64,000 nucleotides of DNA from Pseudomonas putida (GTDB lineage: Bacteria > Pseudomonadota > Gammaproteobacteria > Pseudomonadales > Pseudomonadaceae), in assembly GCF_028682455.1 (NCBI RefSeq), contig NZ_JANHLD010000001.1, positions 310,001 through 374,000 on the forward strand, read 5' to 3'. Of this stretch, positions 24,564 to 33,215 are shown piece after piece. Position 1 is the stretch's first letter, and every line of letters starts with the position of its first letter. Both the position numbers and the translations under genes were made by a program. The notes below the pieces were generated by a model. The model searched no databases, was not told the DNA's origin, and saw only the letters and a program-made list of their open reading frames with translations.

Positions 24564-25586
24564 ATGTATACCCTGGCCCGCCAGCTGCTGTTCAAGCTCT
24601 CCCCGGAGACCTCCCATGACTTGTCCCTGGACCTGATCGGCGCCGGTGGCCGTCTGGGCCTGAACGGGTTGCTGACCAAAGCCTCGGCTTCTGTACCGGT
24701 CACGGTCATGGGCCTTGAGTTCGCCAACCCGGTGGGGCTGGCGGCAGGGCTGGACAAGAACGGCGCGGCCATCGACGGCTTTGCCCAACTGGGTTTCGGT
24801 TTTGTCGAGATCGGCACGGTCACGCCCCGCCCGCAGCCTGGCAATCCCAAGCCACGCTTGTTCCGCTTGCCCGAGGCCGAGGCGATCATCAACCGCATGG
24901 GCTTCAACAACCTGGGCGTCGATAACCTGATCAACCGCGTGCGGGCGGCCAAGTACCGCGGCGTGCTGGGTATCAATATCGGCAAGAACTTCGACACCCC
25001 GGTCGAGCGTGCAGTGGACGACTACCTGATTTGTCTGGACAAGGTCTACGACCACGCCAGCTACATCACCGTCAACGTCAGCTCGCCCAACACCCCGGGC
25101 CTGCGCAGCCTGCAGTTCGGCGACTCGCTCAAGCAACTGCTCGATGCCCTGGCCGAGCGCCGTGGGCAACTGGCCGGGCAGTATGGCAAGCACGTACCAC
25201 TGGCGATCAAGATCGCCCCGGACATGAGCGACGAAGAAACCGCGCTGGTGGCCAGTGCCCTGGTCGAGTCGGGCATGGATGCAGTGATTGCCACCAACAC
25301 CACCCTGGGCCGTGAAGGGGTCGAAGGCCTGCCGTATGGCGATGAGGCCGGTGGCTTGTCGGGTGCACCGGTGCTGGAGAAGAGCACCCATATCGTCAAG
25401 GTGCTGTCGGGCGAGCTGGGCGGCAAGCTGCCGATCATCGCCGCAGGCGGGATCACCGAGGGCAAGCATGCCGCGCAGAAAATCGCTGCCGGTGCCAGCC
25501 TGGTGCAGATCTATTCGGGGTTCATCTACAAGGGGCCTGCGCTGATTCGCGAGGCCGTGGACGCTATCGCCGCGATGCCGCGTTGA
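24564..25586 (+). CDS. pyrD: Dihydroorotate dehydrogenase (quinone), class 2
   Basis: PyrD oxidises dihydroorotate to orotate in pyrimidine synthesis, feeding electrons to membrane quinones. The 340-residue protein has the amphipathic N-terminal membrane-binding helices ([20 protein letters not shown]), the FMN site with [14 protein letters not shown], the catalytic-serine region [13 protein letters not shown], and a C-terminal phosphate-binding part [23 protein letters not shown]. Length is that of class 2 enzymes. It is divergent from nasS and convergent with rmf. Confidence 0.96.
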   Translation: MYTLARQLLFKLSPETSHDLSLDLIGAGGRLGLNGLLTKASASVPVTVMGLEFANPVGLAAGLDKNGAAIDGFAQLGFGFVEIGTVTPRPQPGNPKPRLFRLPEAEAIINRMGFNNLGVDNLINRVRAAKYRGVLGINIGKNFDTPVERAVDDYLICLDKVYDHASYITVNVSSPNTPGLRSLQFGDSLKQLLDALAERRGQLAGQYGKHVPLAIKIAPDMSDEETALVASALVESGMDAVIATNTTLGREGVEGLPYGDEAGGLSGAPVLEKSTHIVKVLSGELGGKLPIIAAGGITEGKHAAQKIAAGASLVQIYSGFIYKGPALIREAVDAIAAMPR

Positions 25587-25597
25587 CTGCGCCGGCA

Positions 25598-25622
25598 TAA
25601 AAAAGGGCCCCTTGAGGGGCCC
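25598..25622 (-). terminator. Terminator between pyrD and rmf
   Basis: GGGGCCCCTCAAGGGGCCC on the minus strand is a perfect hairpin followed by TTTTTT, so it terminates rmf. The same stem may also slow pyrD transcripts, which lack a T-run on their side. Confidence 0.85.
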
Positions 25623-25682
25623 CTGGGCCTTAGCCCGCCGCCCGGATGGGGCGCGCATGGTTAATCGAATTCAGATCCTCGT

Positions 25683-25898
25683 TCAGCCAACGGCGTGAAG
25701 TTCGTTGAGTCTATGAATACCCGCAGTGCCGGTCATACCGTCCCAGTTGTCGCCGCGTCCTTCGCGCCAGCCATTGATCCATGCCTGGCGTACAGACGGT
25801 AGAGTAAAGGGGCAAAGCTCGCGGGATTTGCCGGTGACCCCATATTGGTAGCCACGTGAAAATGCTCGTTCCAACGGATCACGCTTAAGTCTTCTCAT
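25683..25898 (-). CDS. rmf: Ribosome modulation factor
   Basis: RMF dimerises 70S ribosomes into inactive 100S particles in stationary phase. The 71-residue basic protein MRRLKRDPLERAFSRGYQYG...ARQAWINGWREGRGD-like pattern matches RMF, with the conserved RGYQ-G-TGKSRELCP and VRQAWINGWREGR segments. The C-terminus (NWDGMTGTAGIHRLNELHAVG) is the longer Pseudomonas form. It is preceded by a structured leader with three hairpins and by a GAGGG ribosome site. Confidence 0.95.
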   Translation of the reverse strand: MRRLKRDPLERAFSRGYQYGVTGKSRELCPFTLPSVRQAWINGWREGRGDNWDGMTGTAGIHRLNELHAVG

Positions 25899-25935
25899 AG
25901 GGTGTTGCCCTCACTTGTTGACTGTAATGTCCCGT

Positions 25936-25999
25936 CGGCCTCTAGGAGGCCGGGCAGAATCGTTCTGCCGGTTTGCGCTCGCTGCCGGCGTCGCGAGCG
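25936..25999 (-). ncRNA. Structured rmf 5' leader (candidate rmf RNA motif)
   Basis: Three adjacent perfect hairpins lie in the untranslated region before rmf: CGCTCGC/GCGAGCG (25976-25999), GGCAGAA/TTCTGCC (25953-25969) and CGGCCTC/GAGGCCG (25936-25952). A conserved RNA called the rmf motif has been predicted in Pseudomonas upstream of rmf, and position and organism agree. I cannot align it to the published covariance model here, so identity is an inference. Confidence 0.6.
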
Positions 26000-26436
26000 A
26001 AAGTGTTGCCCCGTTGCGGTGACAACCTGAGATGAGTTCTAACCAATGCACGACACAGTGTGAATGATCGTTTTGTCATAAGGACGTAACGTTTCTGAGG
26101 GTCACAGGATAAGTAAAAATTTGCGTCAGAGCAGGGTTTGACGCAAAGCCCGCTATGATCAGGGTTTGATAAGAATTGAAGTCACTTGGCCATGCCTCGT
26201 TGATAATTTGTAACAAGGCAGTCAATACGACGAAGGGTCGTTTTTCACCCTGTAAATCGTGAAATTTTCATTCTGCCCGGCAATCAAAGGCTTTTTACCC
26301 AGGTAAAGGTCAGGTTGTCCGGGTGGCCCGGCACTGCTGCAGTGCCATTCGAACGCTCGCTGGAAAGGCGCTCGATTAAACATCGGCAGGGCAATGCGCT
26401 TGTCCTCCACTTTATGCTCAAGGCACTGGATACCTC
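26000..26436. other. Divergent promoter region between rmf and rlmL
   Basis: An AT-richer 437-bp stretch without a supported gene. It should hold the rmf promoter (leftward) and the rlmL promoter (rightward). A 17-bp perfect hairpin GGCACTGCTGCAGTGCC lies at 26330-26346, about 90 bp before rlmL. Short open frames in it lack ribosome sites and coding character. Confidence 0.6.
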
Positions 26437-28650
26437 ATGTCGGACCGTTTCGAACTCTACCTTACCTGCCCCAAAGGCCTCGAAGGCCTGCTTGCCGAAG
26501 AAGCCCGTGGCCTTGGCCTTGAAGAGGTGCGCGAGCACACCTCCGCCATTCGCGGCTCGGCCGACATGGAAACCGCCTATCGGTTGTGCCTGTGGTCACG
26601 CCTGGGCAACCGCGTGTTGCTGGTGCTCAAGCGCTTCAACATGAAGAACGCCGAAGACCTGTACGACGGTATCCATGCCGTCGAATGGCAGGATCACCTG
26701 GAGCCAAGCGGCTCGCTGGCCGTGGAGTTCAGCGGCCACGGCTCGGGCATCGACAACACCCACTTCGGTGCCCTCAAGGTCAAGGATGCCATTGTCGACA
26801 AGCTGCGTACCCGCGATGGCGAGCGCCCGTCGGTCGACAAGCTCAACCCGGATCTGCGCGTGCACCTGCGCCTGGAGCGCGGTGAAGCGATCCTCTCCCT
26901 GGACCTTTCCGGCCACAGCCTGCACCAGCGAGGCTATCGCCTGCAGCAAGGCGCCGCACCGCTCAAGGAAAACCTCGCTGCCGCGGTGCTGATCCGTGCT
27001 GGCTGGCCACGTATTGCCGCAGAAGGCGGCGCCCTGGCCGACCCGATGTGCGGTGTGGGTACCTTCCTGGTCGAGGCCGCGATGATTGCTGCCGACATCG
27101 CCCCTAACCTCAAGCGCGAGCGTTGGGGCTTCAGCGCCTGGCTCGGCCATGTACCGGCGCTGTGGCGCAAGCTGCACGATGAGGCGCTGGCCCGTGCCCA
27201 GGCCGGCCTTGCCCGTCCACCGCTGTGGATTCGTGGCTACGAGGCCGATCCGCGGTTGATCCAGCCGGGGCGCAACAACGTCGAGCGCGCAGGCTTGAGC
27301 GACTGGGTGAAGATCTACCAGGGTGAAGTAGGCACTTTTGAACCGCGTCCCGACCAGAACCAGAAAGGCCTGGTGATCTGCAACCCACCCTACGGCGAGC
27401 GCCTGGGCGATGAGGCCAGCTTGTTGTACCTCTACCAGAACCTGGGCGAGCGCCTGCGCCAGGCCTGCTTGAACTGGGAGGCGGCGGTGTTTACCGGTGC
27501 CCCGGACCTGGGCAAGCGCATGGGAATCCGCAGCCATAAACAGTACGCGTTCTGGAACGGCGCCTTGCCGTGCAAATTGTTGCTGATCAAGGTACAGCCG
27601 GATCAGTTCGTCACCGGCGAGCGCCGCCAGCCTGATCGCGACAGCACCGGCAATGGCAATGACGCTGCAGTCCAGCGTTCGGCCGCCGCGGTGGCCAGCG
27701 AGCCTGCGCGCCTGAGCGAAGGCGGGCAGATGTTCGCCAATCGCCTGCAGAAGAACCTCAAGCAACTGGGAAAGTGGGCCAAGCGCGAGCAGATCAGTTG
27801 CTACCGCTTGTATGACGCGGACATGCCCGAGTACGCCCTGGCCATCGACCTCTACCAGGACTGGGTCCACGTCCAGGAGTACGCCGCGCCTCGCTCGGTC
27901 GATCCGGAGAAAGCCCAGGCGCGACTGTTCGATGCCCTGGCAGCCATTCCACAGGCCTTGGGCATTGACCAGAGCCGTGTGGTGGTCAAGCGCCGCGAGC
28001 GCCAGAGCGGTACCCGCCAGTACGAGCGCCAGAGTACCCAGGGCCAGTTCCTGGAAGTCAGCGAAGGCGGCGTGAAGTTGCTGGTCAACCTGACCGACTA
28101 TCTCGACACCGGCCTGTTCCTCGACCACCGCCCGATGCGCATGCGCATCCAGCGCGAGTCGGCCGGCAAGCGCTTCCTCAACCTGTTCTGCTACACCGCC
28201 ACTGCCAGCGTTCACGCGGCCAAGGGCGGCGCGCGCAGCACCACCAGCGTCGACCTGTCGCGCACTTACCTGGACTGGGCACGGCGTAACCTGTCGCTCA
28301 ATGGGTTCTCCGACAAAAACCGCCTGGAGCAGGGTGATGTCATGGCCTGGCTGCAAGCCTGCCGTGACGAGTTCGACCTGATTTTCATCGACCCGCCGAC
28401 GTTCTCCAACTCCAAGCGCATGGAAGGCGTGTTCGACGTCCAGCGTGACCATGTCGAACTGCTTGACCTGGCGGTAGCTCGCCTGGCGCCGGGTGGCGTG
28501 CTGTACTTCTCCAACAACTTCCGCAAGTTCCAGCTCGACGAACATCTGGCCGAGCGTTATGCGGTAGAGGAGATCACGGCCCAGACCCTGGACCCGGACT
28601 TCGCCCGTAATACCAAGATCCATCGAGCCTGGCGAATCCAGGCACGCTGA
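26437..28650 (+). CDS. rlmL: Bifunctional 23S rRNA methyltransferase RlmKL (m2G2445 / m7G2069)
   Basis: The 737-residue protein fuses two methyltransferases. Residues about 1-155 are a THUMP RNA-binding region. Then follows the RlmL domain with DPMCGVGTFLVEAA (SAM site, about 199-212) and the catalytic ICNPPYGERLG. The RlmK domain occupies roughly 450-737 with FLNLFCYTATASVHAA and IFIDPPTFSNSKRM. Length equals that of Gammaproteobacterial RlmKL (YcbY). The start ATG follows GGATACCTC without a strong SD. The gene stands alone and is followed by a GGDEF gene 101 bp later. Confidence 0.95.
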   Translation: MSDRFELYLTCPKGLEGLLAEEARGLGLEEVREHTSAIRGSADMETAYRLCLWSRLGNRVLLVLKRFNMKNAEDLYDGIHAVEWQDHLEPSGSLAVEFSGHGSGIDNTHFGALKVKDAIVDKLRTRDGERPSVDKLNPDLRVHLRLERGEAILSLDLSGHSLHQRGYRLQQGAAPLKENLAAAVLIRAGWPRIAAEGGALADPMCGVGTFLVEAAMIAADIAPNLKRERWGFSAWLGHVPALWRKLHDEALARAQAGLARPPLWIRGYEADPRLIQPGRNNVERAGLSDWVKIYQGEVGTFEPRPDQNQKGLVICNPPYGERLGDEASLLYLYQNLGERLRQACLNWEAAVFTGAPDLGKRMGIRSHKQYAFWNGALPCKLLLIKVQPDQFVTGERRQPDRDSTGNGNDAAVQRSAAAVASEPARLSEGGQMFANRLQKNLKQLGKWAKREQISCYRLYDADMPEYALAIDLYQDWVHVQEYAAPRSVDPEKAQARLFDALAAIPQALGIDQSRVVVKRRERQSGTRQYERQSTQGQFLEVSEGGVKLLVNLTDYLDTGLFLDHRPMRMRIQRESAGKRFLNLFCYTATASVHAAKGGARSTTSVDLSRTYLDWARRNLSLNGFSDKNRLEQGDVMAWLQACRDEFDLIFIDPPTFSNSKRMEGVFDVQRDHVELLDLAVARLAPGGVLYFSNNFRKFQLDEHLAERYAVEEITAQTLDPDFARNTKIHRAWRIQAR

Positions 28651-28751
28651 GCCGGGATCATTCCCGGACCTGATTGCTTCATTGATGGCTAATGGCTATA
28701 ACTGAAGGTGGGTCCGGGAAACGCTGCATGCTGGCGTTATGAGTGTTGTTT

Positions 28752-31148
28752 ATGTCGATGCAGGGCGTTCGTCCAAAAATGCTCGGCTTTGTCAGCGAAG
28801 AAGTATCTGCCTGGCTGGTGGCTCTAGTGGCTCTGGTAGCCGGCGGGCTGTTGACTGCGTTACTGGCGCTGGCTACTCACGAGTTGTACCAGCAGCAGTT
28901 GCGCCAACGCTTCGAGTTGCTCGCCAATGAGCGCTACAGCCGCATCGAAGAACGCTTCGAGGATCAGGCGCAGCGCCTGGATAGCCTGCGCCGGTTCTTC
29001 GTTTTTGCCAACGAGATCACCCTGGAAGAGTTCAACGGCTATGCGCGACCGCTGTTGCATCGCACCCAGGCCTATTCGTGGGCGCCACGGGTGCTCGCCG
29101 AGGAGCGCCACGATTTCGAGCGGCGCGCCAGCAAGGTGCTGGGCCTGCGCTATGAAATCCTTCAACTGACCGACAGTGGTGCCTTGCTGGCCTCGCCCGA
29201 GCGGCCTTTCTACTACCCGGTCCTGTTCACCCAGGCGCTGGCCTGGCAACGTCAGCCGTATGGTCTGGACCTGCTTTCCCAGGCCCTGCGCCAGGACACG
29301 CTCAAACGCGCCTCGGCACCGGGCAGTATGGCGGTGTCGGCGCCATTGACGCTTACCGATGTCGATCCTGTTTACGCCCGTGGCGTGCTGATGGTGGCCC
29401 CGGTGTTCGCGGCTCAGCATCTTGCACGAGAACCGCGAGGCTATGTGATGGCGGTCATCAGCATGCGCCAACTGATGGCCGAGGGGCTGCCAAACGCCGC
29501 CCAGGACAATCTGGTGGTGCGGATCCGCGACTTGACCGGGCCGGACACCGAGCATGAGGTGCTGTTTCAGTCCGGCAACCAGGGCGCCACGACGGCACTG
29601 GCTGCCAGCCACCTGTTGCACCTGGCCGATCATGACTATCAGCTGGATATACGCCCGAGCCTGGCGTTCATGCAGGCCAACCGGTCTTCGGCGGTGATGG
29701 CAGTGGTGTTTCTGGGGGGATTGCTCAGCCTGATGCTCAGTGCCTTGCTGTTCAGTTTGTTCAGCCAGCGGCAGCGCGCCTTGACCTTGGTCGAGCAGCG
29801 AACCGCCGAGTTGCGCGTCAGCGAGCAGTCCTTGCGCAACACCCACAATCAGTTACGCAGCGTGCTGGATGCCGCGACCCAGGTTGCGATCATCGCCACC
29901 AGTCTGCGCGGTGTGATCAGTACCTTCAATGCCGGGGCCGAACGCATGCTGGGCTACACCAGCGCCGAAGTCGTGGGCAGCCTCACCCTGGAAGCCCTGG
30001 TGTCGCCCGAGGAACTGCAGCAGCGGGCCAGGGCCTTGAGCATGCGCTACGGTCGTGAGGTTAGCCTGGCCCAGGCTATGTTCGCCGAAACGATCCAGGA
30101 AGGCGGTAGTGTGCCGGGCGAGTGGACCCTGCAGCGCAAGGACGGCACCCATTTGCTGGCCAACATGCTGGTGACGGCAGTACTGGATGAACATGGCCTG
30201 TGGGTAGGGCACCTGGCGATCTGCATCGATGTCACCGAGCGCAAGCGTATCCATGACGCCCTGGCAGCCCGTGACCGTCTTCTCGACAAGCTCAGTGCCG
30301 AAGTGCCCGGCGGCATCTACCAGTTCAGCCTTCGGCCCGATGGCAGCTCGTGTTTCAGCTATGCCAGCGAAGGGCTGAGGGATATCTACGAAATCGAGCC
30401 CAGCCTTTTGCGCCTGGATGCGACGGCGGTGTTCGACCGTATTCACCCGGATGATCTGGGCCGGGTGCGCACGTCGATTCGGTATTCGGCCGAGCACCTG
30501 ACGCCCTGGCGCGAAGAGTACCGGGTGTTGTTGCCCCTGGCCGGGCTGCGCTGGGTGAGGGGGGAGGCAACCCCGGAACCTGCGGATGATGGCGGTACGC
30601 TCTGGCACGGCTACGTGACGGATATTTCCGACCTGAAACGGGTCGAGGAGGAGCTGCGGGCGTTGTCAGTGACGGACGCGTTGACCGGCATCCACAATCG
30701 GCGCTATTTCCAGGAGCGGCTGAAGGCCGAGCTGGAGCGCGCTCATCGCGACCAGCAGGACCTGGCGGTCATCATGCTGGATATCGACCATTTCAAGCGG
30801 ATCAACGATCAGTTCGGCCACGCGGTGGGCGACCACGTGCTGCGCAGTCTGTGCCAGCGCATCAATCACCGGCTGCGGCGTACCGACGTATTTTGCCGCC
30901 TGGGCGGCGAGGAGTTCATGGTGTTGTGCCCGGGCAGCAACGTCGACCAGGCGCATTCGCTGGCCATGGAGCTGTGGCAGGGACTGCGTAGCGTACCCGT
31001 GGAGGGTGTGGGGATTGTTACCGCCAGCTTCGGCGTGGCCGGCTGGCGTCCGGGTGAGGGCGCCGATGCCTTGCTGCTGCGTGCCGATTCCGGGGTTTAC
31101 GCGGCCAAGCAGGCCGGCCGCGACAGGGTCGAGGCCGAGCTGCCCTGA
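28752..31148 (+). CDS. CHASE-PAS-PAS-GGDEF diguanylate cyclase
   Basis: A membrane sensor that should synthesise cyclic di-GMP. From the ATG at 28752 it has 798 residues: a membrane helix (about 15-42), a periplasmic CHASE sensor domain (about 45-305), a second membrane helix (about 312-336), a short coiled coil, PAS domains at about 360-490 and 510-630, and a C-terminal GGDEF domain. The active site reads GGEEF, with RRTD five residues upstream forming a product-inhibition I-site, so the enzyme looks active and feedback-controlled. No EAL domain is present. A GTG three codons earlier is an alternative start. It is monocistronic and convergent with dacB. Confidence 0.92.
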   Translation: MSMQGVRPKMLGFVSEEVSAWLVALVALVAGGLLTALLALATHELYQQQLRQRFELLANERYSRIEERFEDQAQRLDSLRRFFVFANEITLEEFNGYARPLLHRTQAYSWAPRVLAEERHDFERRASKVLGLRYEILQLTDSGALLASPERPFYYPVLFTQALAWQRQPYGLDLLSQALRQDTLKRASAPGSMAVSAPLTLTDVDPVYARGVLMVAPVFAAQHLAREPRGYVMAVISMRQLMAEGLPNAAQDNLVVRIRDLTGPDTEHEVLFQSGNQGATTALAASHLLHLADHDYQLDIRPSLAFMQANRSSAVMAVVFLGGLLSLMLSALLFSLFSQRQRALTLVEQRTAELRVSEQSLRNTHNQLRSVLDAATQVAIIATSLRGVISTFNAGAERMLGYTSAEVVGSLTLEALVSPEELQQRARALSMRYGREVSLAQAMFAETIQEGGSVPGEWTLQRKDGTHLLANMLVTAVLDEHGLWVGHLAICIDVTERKRIHDALAARDRLLDKLSAEVPGGIYQFSLRPDGSSCFSYASEGLRDIYEIEPSLLRLDATAVFDRIHPDDLGRVRTSIRYSAEHLTPWREEYRVLLPLAGLRWVRGEATPEPADDGGTLWHGYVTDISDLKRVEEELRALSVTDALTGIHNRRYFQERLKAELERAHRDQQDLAVIMLDIDHFKRINDQFGHAVGDHVLRSLCQRINHRLRRTDVFCRLGGEEFMVLCPGSNVDQAHSLAMELWQGLRSVPVEGVGIVTASFGVAGWRPGEGADALLLRADSGVYAAKQAGRDRVEAELP

Positions 31149-31157
31149 GCCGTTACT

Positions 31158-32624
31158 TCAAGGTTGGACGGCTGCGGTGTTGTTGATCAGTTTTGGCTGG
31201 CGGTACAAGTCCAGCAGTACCTGATCAAGCACGGCCGAGGCGCCCCAGGGTTTCGGATCGTTGAGGATCGCCGCCACGGCCCAGGTATTGCCGTTGCTGT
31301 CGCGGCTGAAGCCGGCGATGGCGCGTACGGTGTTCAGGGTGCCGGTCTTGATATGCGCTTCACCGGTCATGGCGGTGCGCTTGAGGCGCTTGCGCATGGT
31401 GCCGTCCATGCCTACCAGCGGCATCGAGCTGATGAACTCGGCGGCATAGGGGCTGTTCCAGGCCGCTTGCAGCAGGGCGGCCATTTCCCGGGTGCTTACC
31501 CGTTCGGCGCGCGACAGCCCGGAGCCGTTTTCCATGATCAGGTGGGGGGCCGTAATACCCTTTTTCGCCAGCCACTGGCGCACCACGCGTTGCGCGGCGC
31601 GGGCGTCATCGCCGTCGGCATCGGTACGGAACTGCGCGCCCAGGCTCAGGAACAGTTGCTGGGCCATGGTGTTGTTACTGTATTTGTTGATGTCGCGGAT
31701 GATCTCGACCAGATCGGGCGAGAAGGCGCGGGCCAGAAGGCGAGCGCTTTTTGGCACGGCATCGATGCGGTCGCGACCCTGGATGGTTCCACCCAGTTCA
31801 CTCCAGATGGCTCGCACAGCGCCCGCGGCATACGTCGGGTGGTCGAGCAGCGACAGGTAGGTCTGCGAGTTGCAGCCGTCACCCAGCTGGCCGCTGACGG
31901 TCACGCTGACACTGCCATCGGCCTGGGTTATCGGGTTGTAGCGCACGTCACCGCTGCACTGCTTGCTGTTCACCGCCTTGACCTGGTTGTCGATGCGGAT
32001 CGTGGCAATGGGGGGCTCGACCGATACCAGCACCTTGCCGCCATCGTTGCGGGCCACGAAGCGCAGGGCCTTCAGGTTGATCAGCAGCGAGTCGGGCTTG
32101 ACCAGGAAGGGCTTGTTCTCGTCGCCACCGTCGTCATTGAAGTGGGGCAGCACGGGTTGGACGAAATGGCTGCGGTCCAGTACCAGGTCGCCGCTGATGG
32201 TTTGCACGCCATTGGCACGCAGGTCGCGCATCAAGAGCCAGAGCTTTTCCATGTTCAGCTTTGGGTCGCCACCGCCCTTGAGGTAGAGATTGCCTTGCAA
32301 GGTGCCGTTACGCAGCGGGCCGTCGCTGTAGAACTCGGTTTTCCATTGATGGGTCGGGCCGAGCAGCTCCAGGGCTGCATAGGTGGTGACCAGTTTCATG
32401 GTCGAGGCCGGATTGACCGACACATCGGCGTTGAACACGGTGGGCGTGCCCGGGCCGTTCAACGGCAGCATGACCAGCGACAACGCTGAATCCTGCAGTT
32501 TGTTGGTTTTCAGCGCTTGCTGGACTTTCGGTGAAAGGCTGGTGTTGATCGCGGCCGCGTGAGTTGGGAGTGCCAGTGGCAGCAGCAGGCCGGCGAGCAG
32601 AAGAGGGCGAAGAGATTTGATCAT
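31158..32624 (-). CDS. dacB: D-alanyl-D-alanine carboxypeptidase/endopeptidase (PBP4 type)
   Basis: DacB cleaves the terminal D-Ala of stem peptides and peptidoglycan cross-links in the periplasm. In Pseudomonas its loss is known to induce AmpC beta-lactamase. The 488-residue precursor has a signal peptide cleaved near LPTHAAA (residue 24), the active-site tetrad STMK (SxxK), YSNN (SxN) and IKTGT (KTG), with the long inserted domain of PBP4 between the first two. I chose the ATG at 32624 because it starts the signal peptide (MIKSLRPLLLAGLLLPLALP). The frame extends 31 codons further upstream without an SD. Confidence 0.94.
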   Translation of the reverse strand: MIKSLRPLLLAGLLLPLALPTHAAAINTSLSPKVQQALKTNKLQDSALSLVMLPLNGPGTPTVFNADVSVNPASTMKLVTTYAALELLGPTHQWKTEFYSDGPLRNGTLQGNLYLKGGGDPKLNMEKLWLLMRDLRANGVQTISGDLVLDRSHFVQPVLPHFNDDGGDENKPFLVKPDSLLINLKALRFVARNDGGKVLVSVEPPIATIRIDNQVKAVNSKQCSGDVRYNPITQADGSVSVTVSGQLGDGCNSQTYLSLLDHPTYAAGAVRAIWSELGGTIQGRDRIDAVPKSARLLARAFSPDLVEIIRDINKYSNNTMAQQLFLSLGAQFRTDADGDDARAAQRVVRQWLAKKGITAPHLIMENGSGLSRAERVSTREMAALLQAAWNSPYAAEFISSMPLVGMDGTMRKRLKRTAMTGEAHIKTGTLNTVRAIAGFSRDSNGNTWAVAAILNDPKPWGASAVLDQVLLDLYRQPKLINNTAAVQP

Positions 32625-32827
32625 GTGCAATAAAACCCTGCGAGCGAGGGGAGAATGTCGGGGCGAGAAAAGGTGAAGGCCCCGGTTAGAAAAAATATAG
32701 CGCGCATTATGCCCCAAGGCGCGGGGTGATGGGGCAGTGCAAAGGGGCGGCTTATCGGCTTTTATTCCGGCAACCTTGCGGCGAAACTGGTAAAGTGCCG
32801 CGCGTTAATACTCAAGAGGATTGTTTC

Positions 32828-33172
32828 ATGGCCACTAACCGTTCCCGCCGTCTGCGCAAAAAACTCTGCGTGGATGAATTCCAGGAGCTGGGTTTTGAGC
32901 TGAACCTGGAATTCAAGGAAGATCTGTCCGACGAAGCCGTTGATGCCTTCCTCGATGCATTCCTCGTAGAAGCCATGGACGCCAATGGTCTGGACTATGT
33001 TGGCGGCGATGACTTCGGTCTGGTCTGCAAGGCTGAGCGTGGCTCGGTCAGCGAAGAACAGCGCGCCGCTGTTGAAAGCTGGCTCAAAGGCCGCAATGAA
33101 CTGACCAAAATCGAAGTCAGCCCGTTGCTGGACGCCTGGTATCCGGAAAACCCGATCAATCCGGTTGCCTGA
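32828..33172 (+). CDS. yggL: YggL family protein (DUF469), 50S-ribosome associated
   Basis: A 114-residue acidic protein beginning MATNRSRRLRKKLCVDEFQE, the hallmark of YggL proteins, which have been found associated with the large ribosomal subunit in Pseudomonas. An AGAGGA ribosome site precedes the ATG at 32828. Its frame is open upstream but without homology. It is followed at once by a bidirectional terminator shared with the convergent hybrid kinase. Confidence 0.88.
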   Translation: MATNRSRRLRKKLCVDEFQELGFELNLEFKEDLSDEAVDAFLDAFLVEAMDANGLDYVGGDDFGLVCKAERGSVSEEQRAAVESWLKGRNELTKIEVSPLLDAWYPENPINPVA

Positions 33173-33180
33173 TGCCTGAT

Positions 33181-33215
33181 AAAAACGGCGGCCCCAGTGG
33201 CCGCCGTTTTTTTTA
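33181..33215. terminator. Bidirectional terminator between yggL and the hybrid kinase
   Basis: AAAACGGCGGCC and GGCCGCCGTTTTTTTT form a strong stem with a four-base loop and T-runs on both strands. The kinase stop codon TAA at 33213-33215 is formed inside the rightward T-run. Confidence 0.93.
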
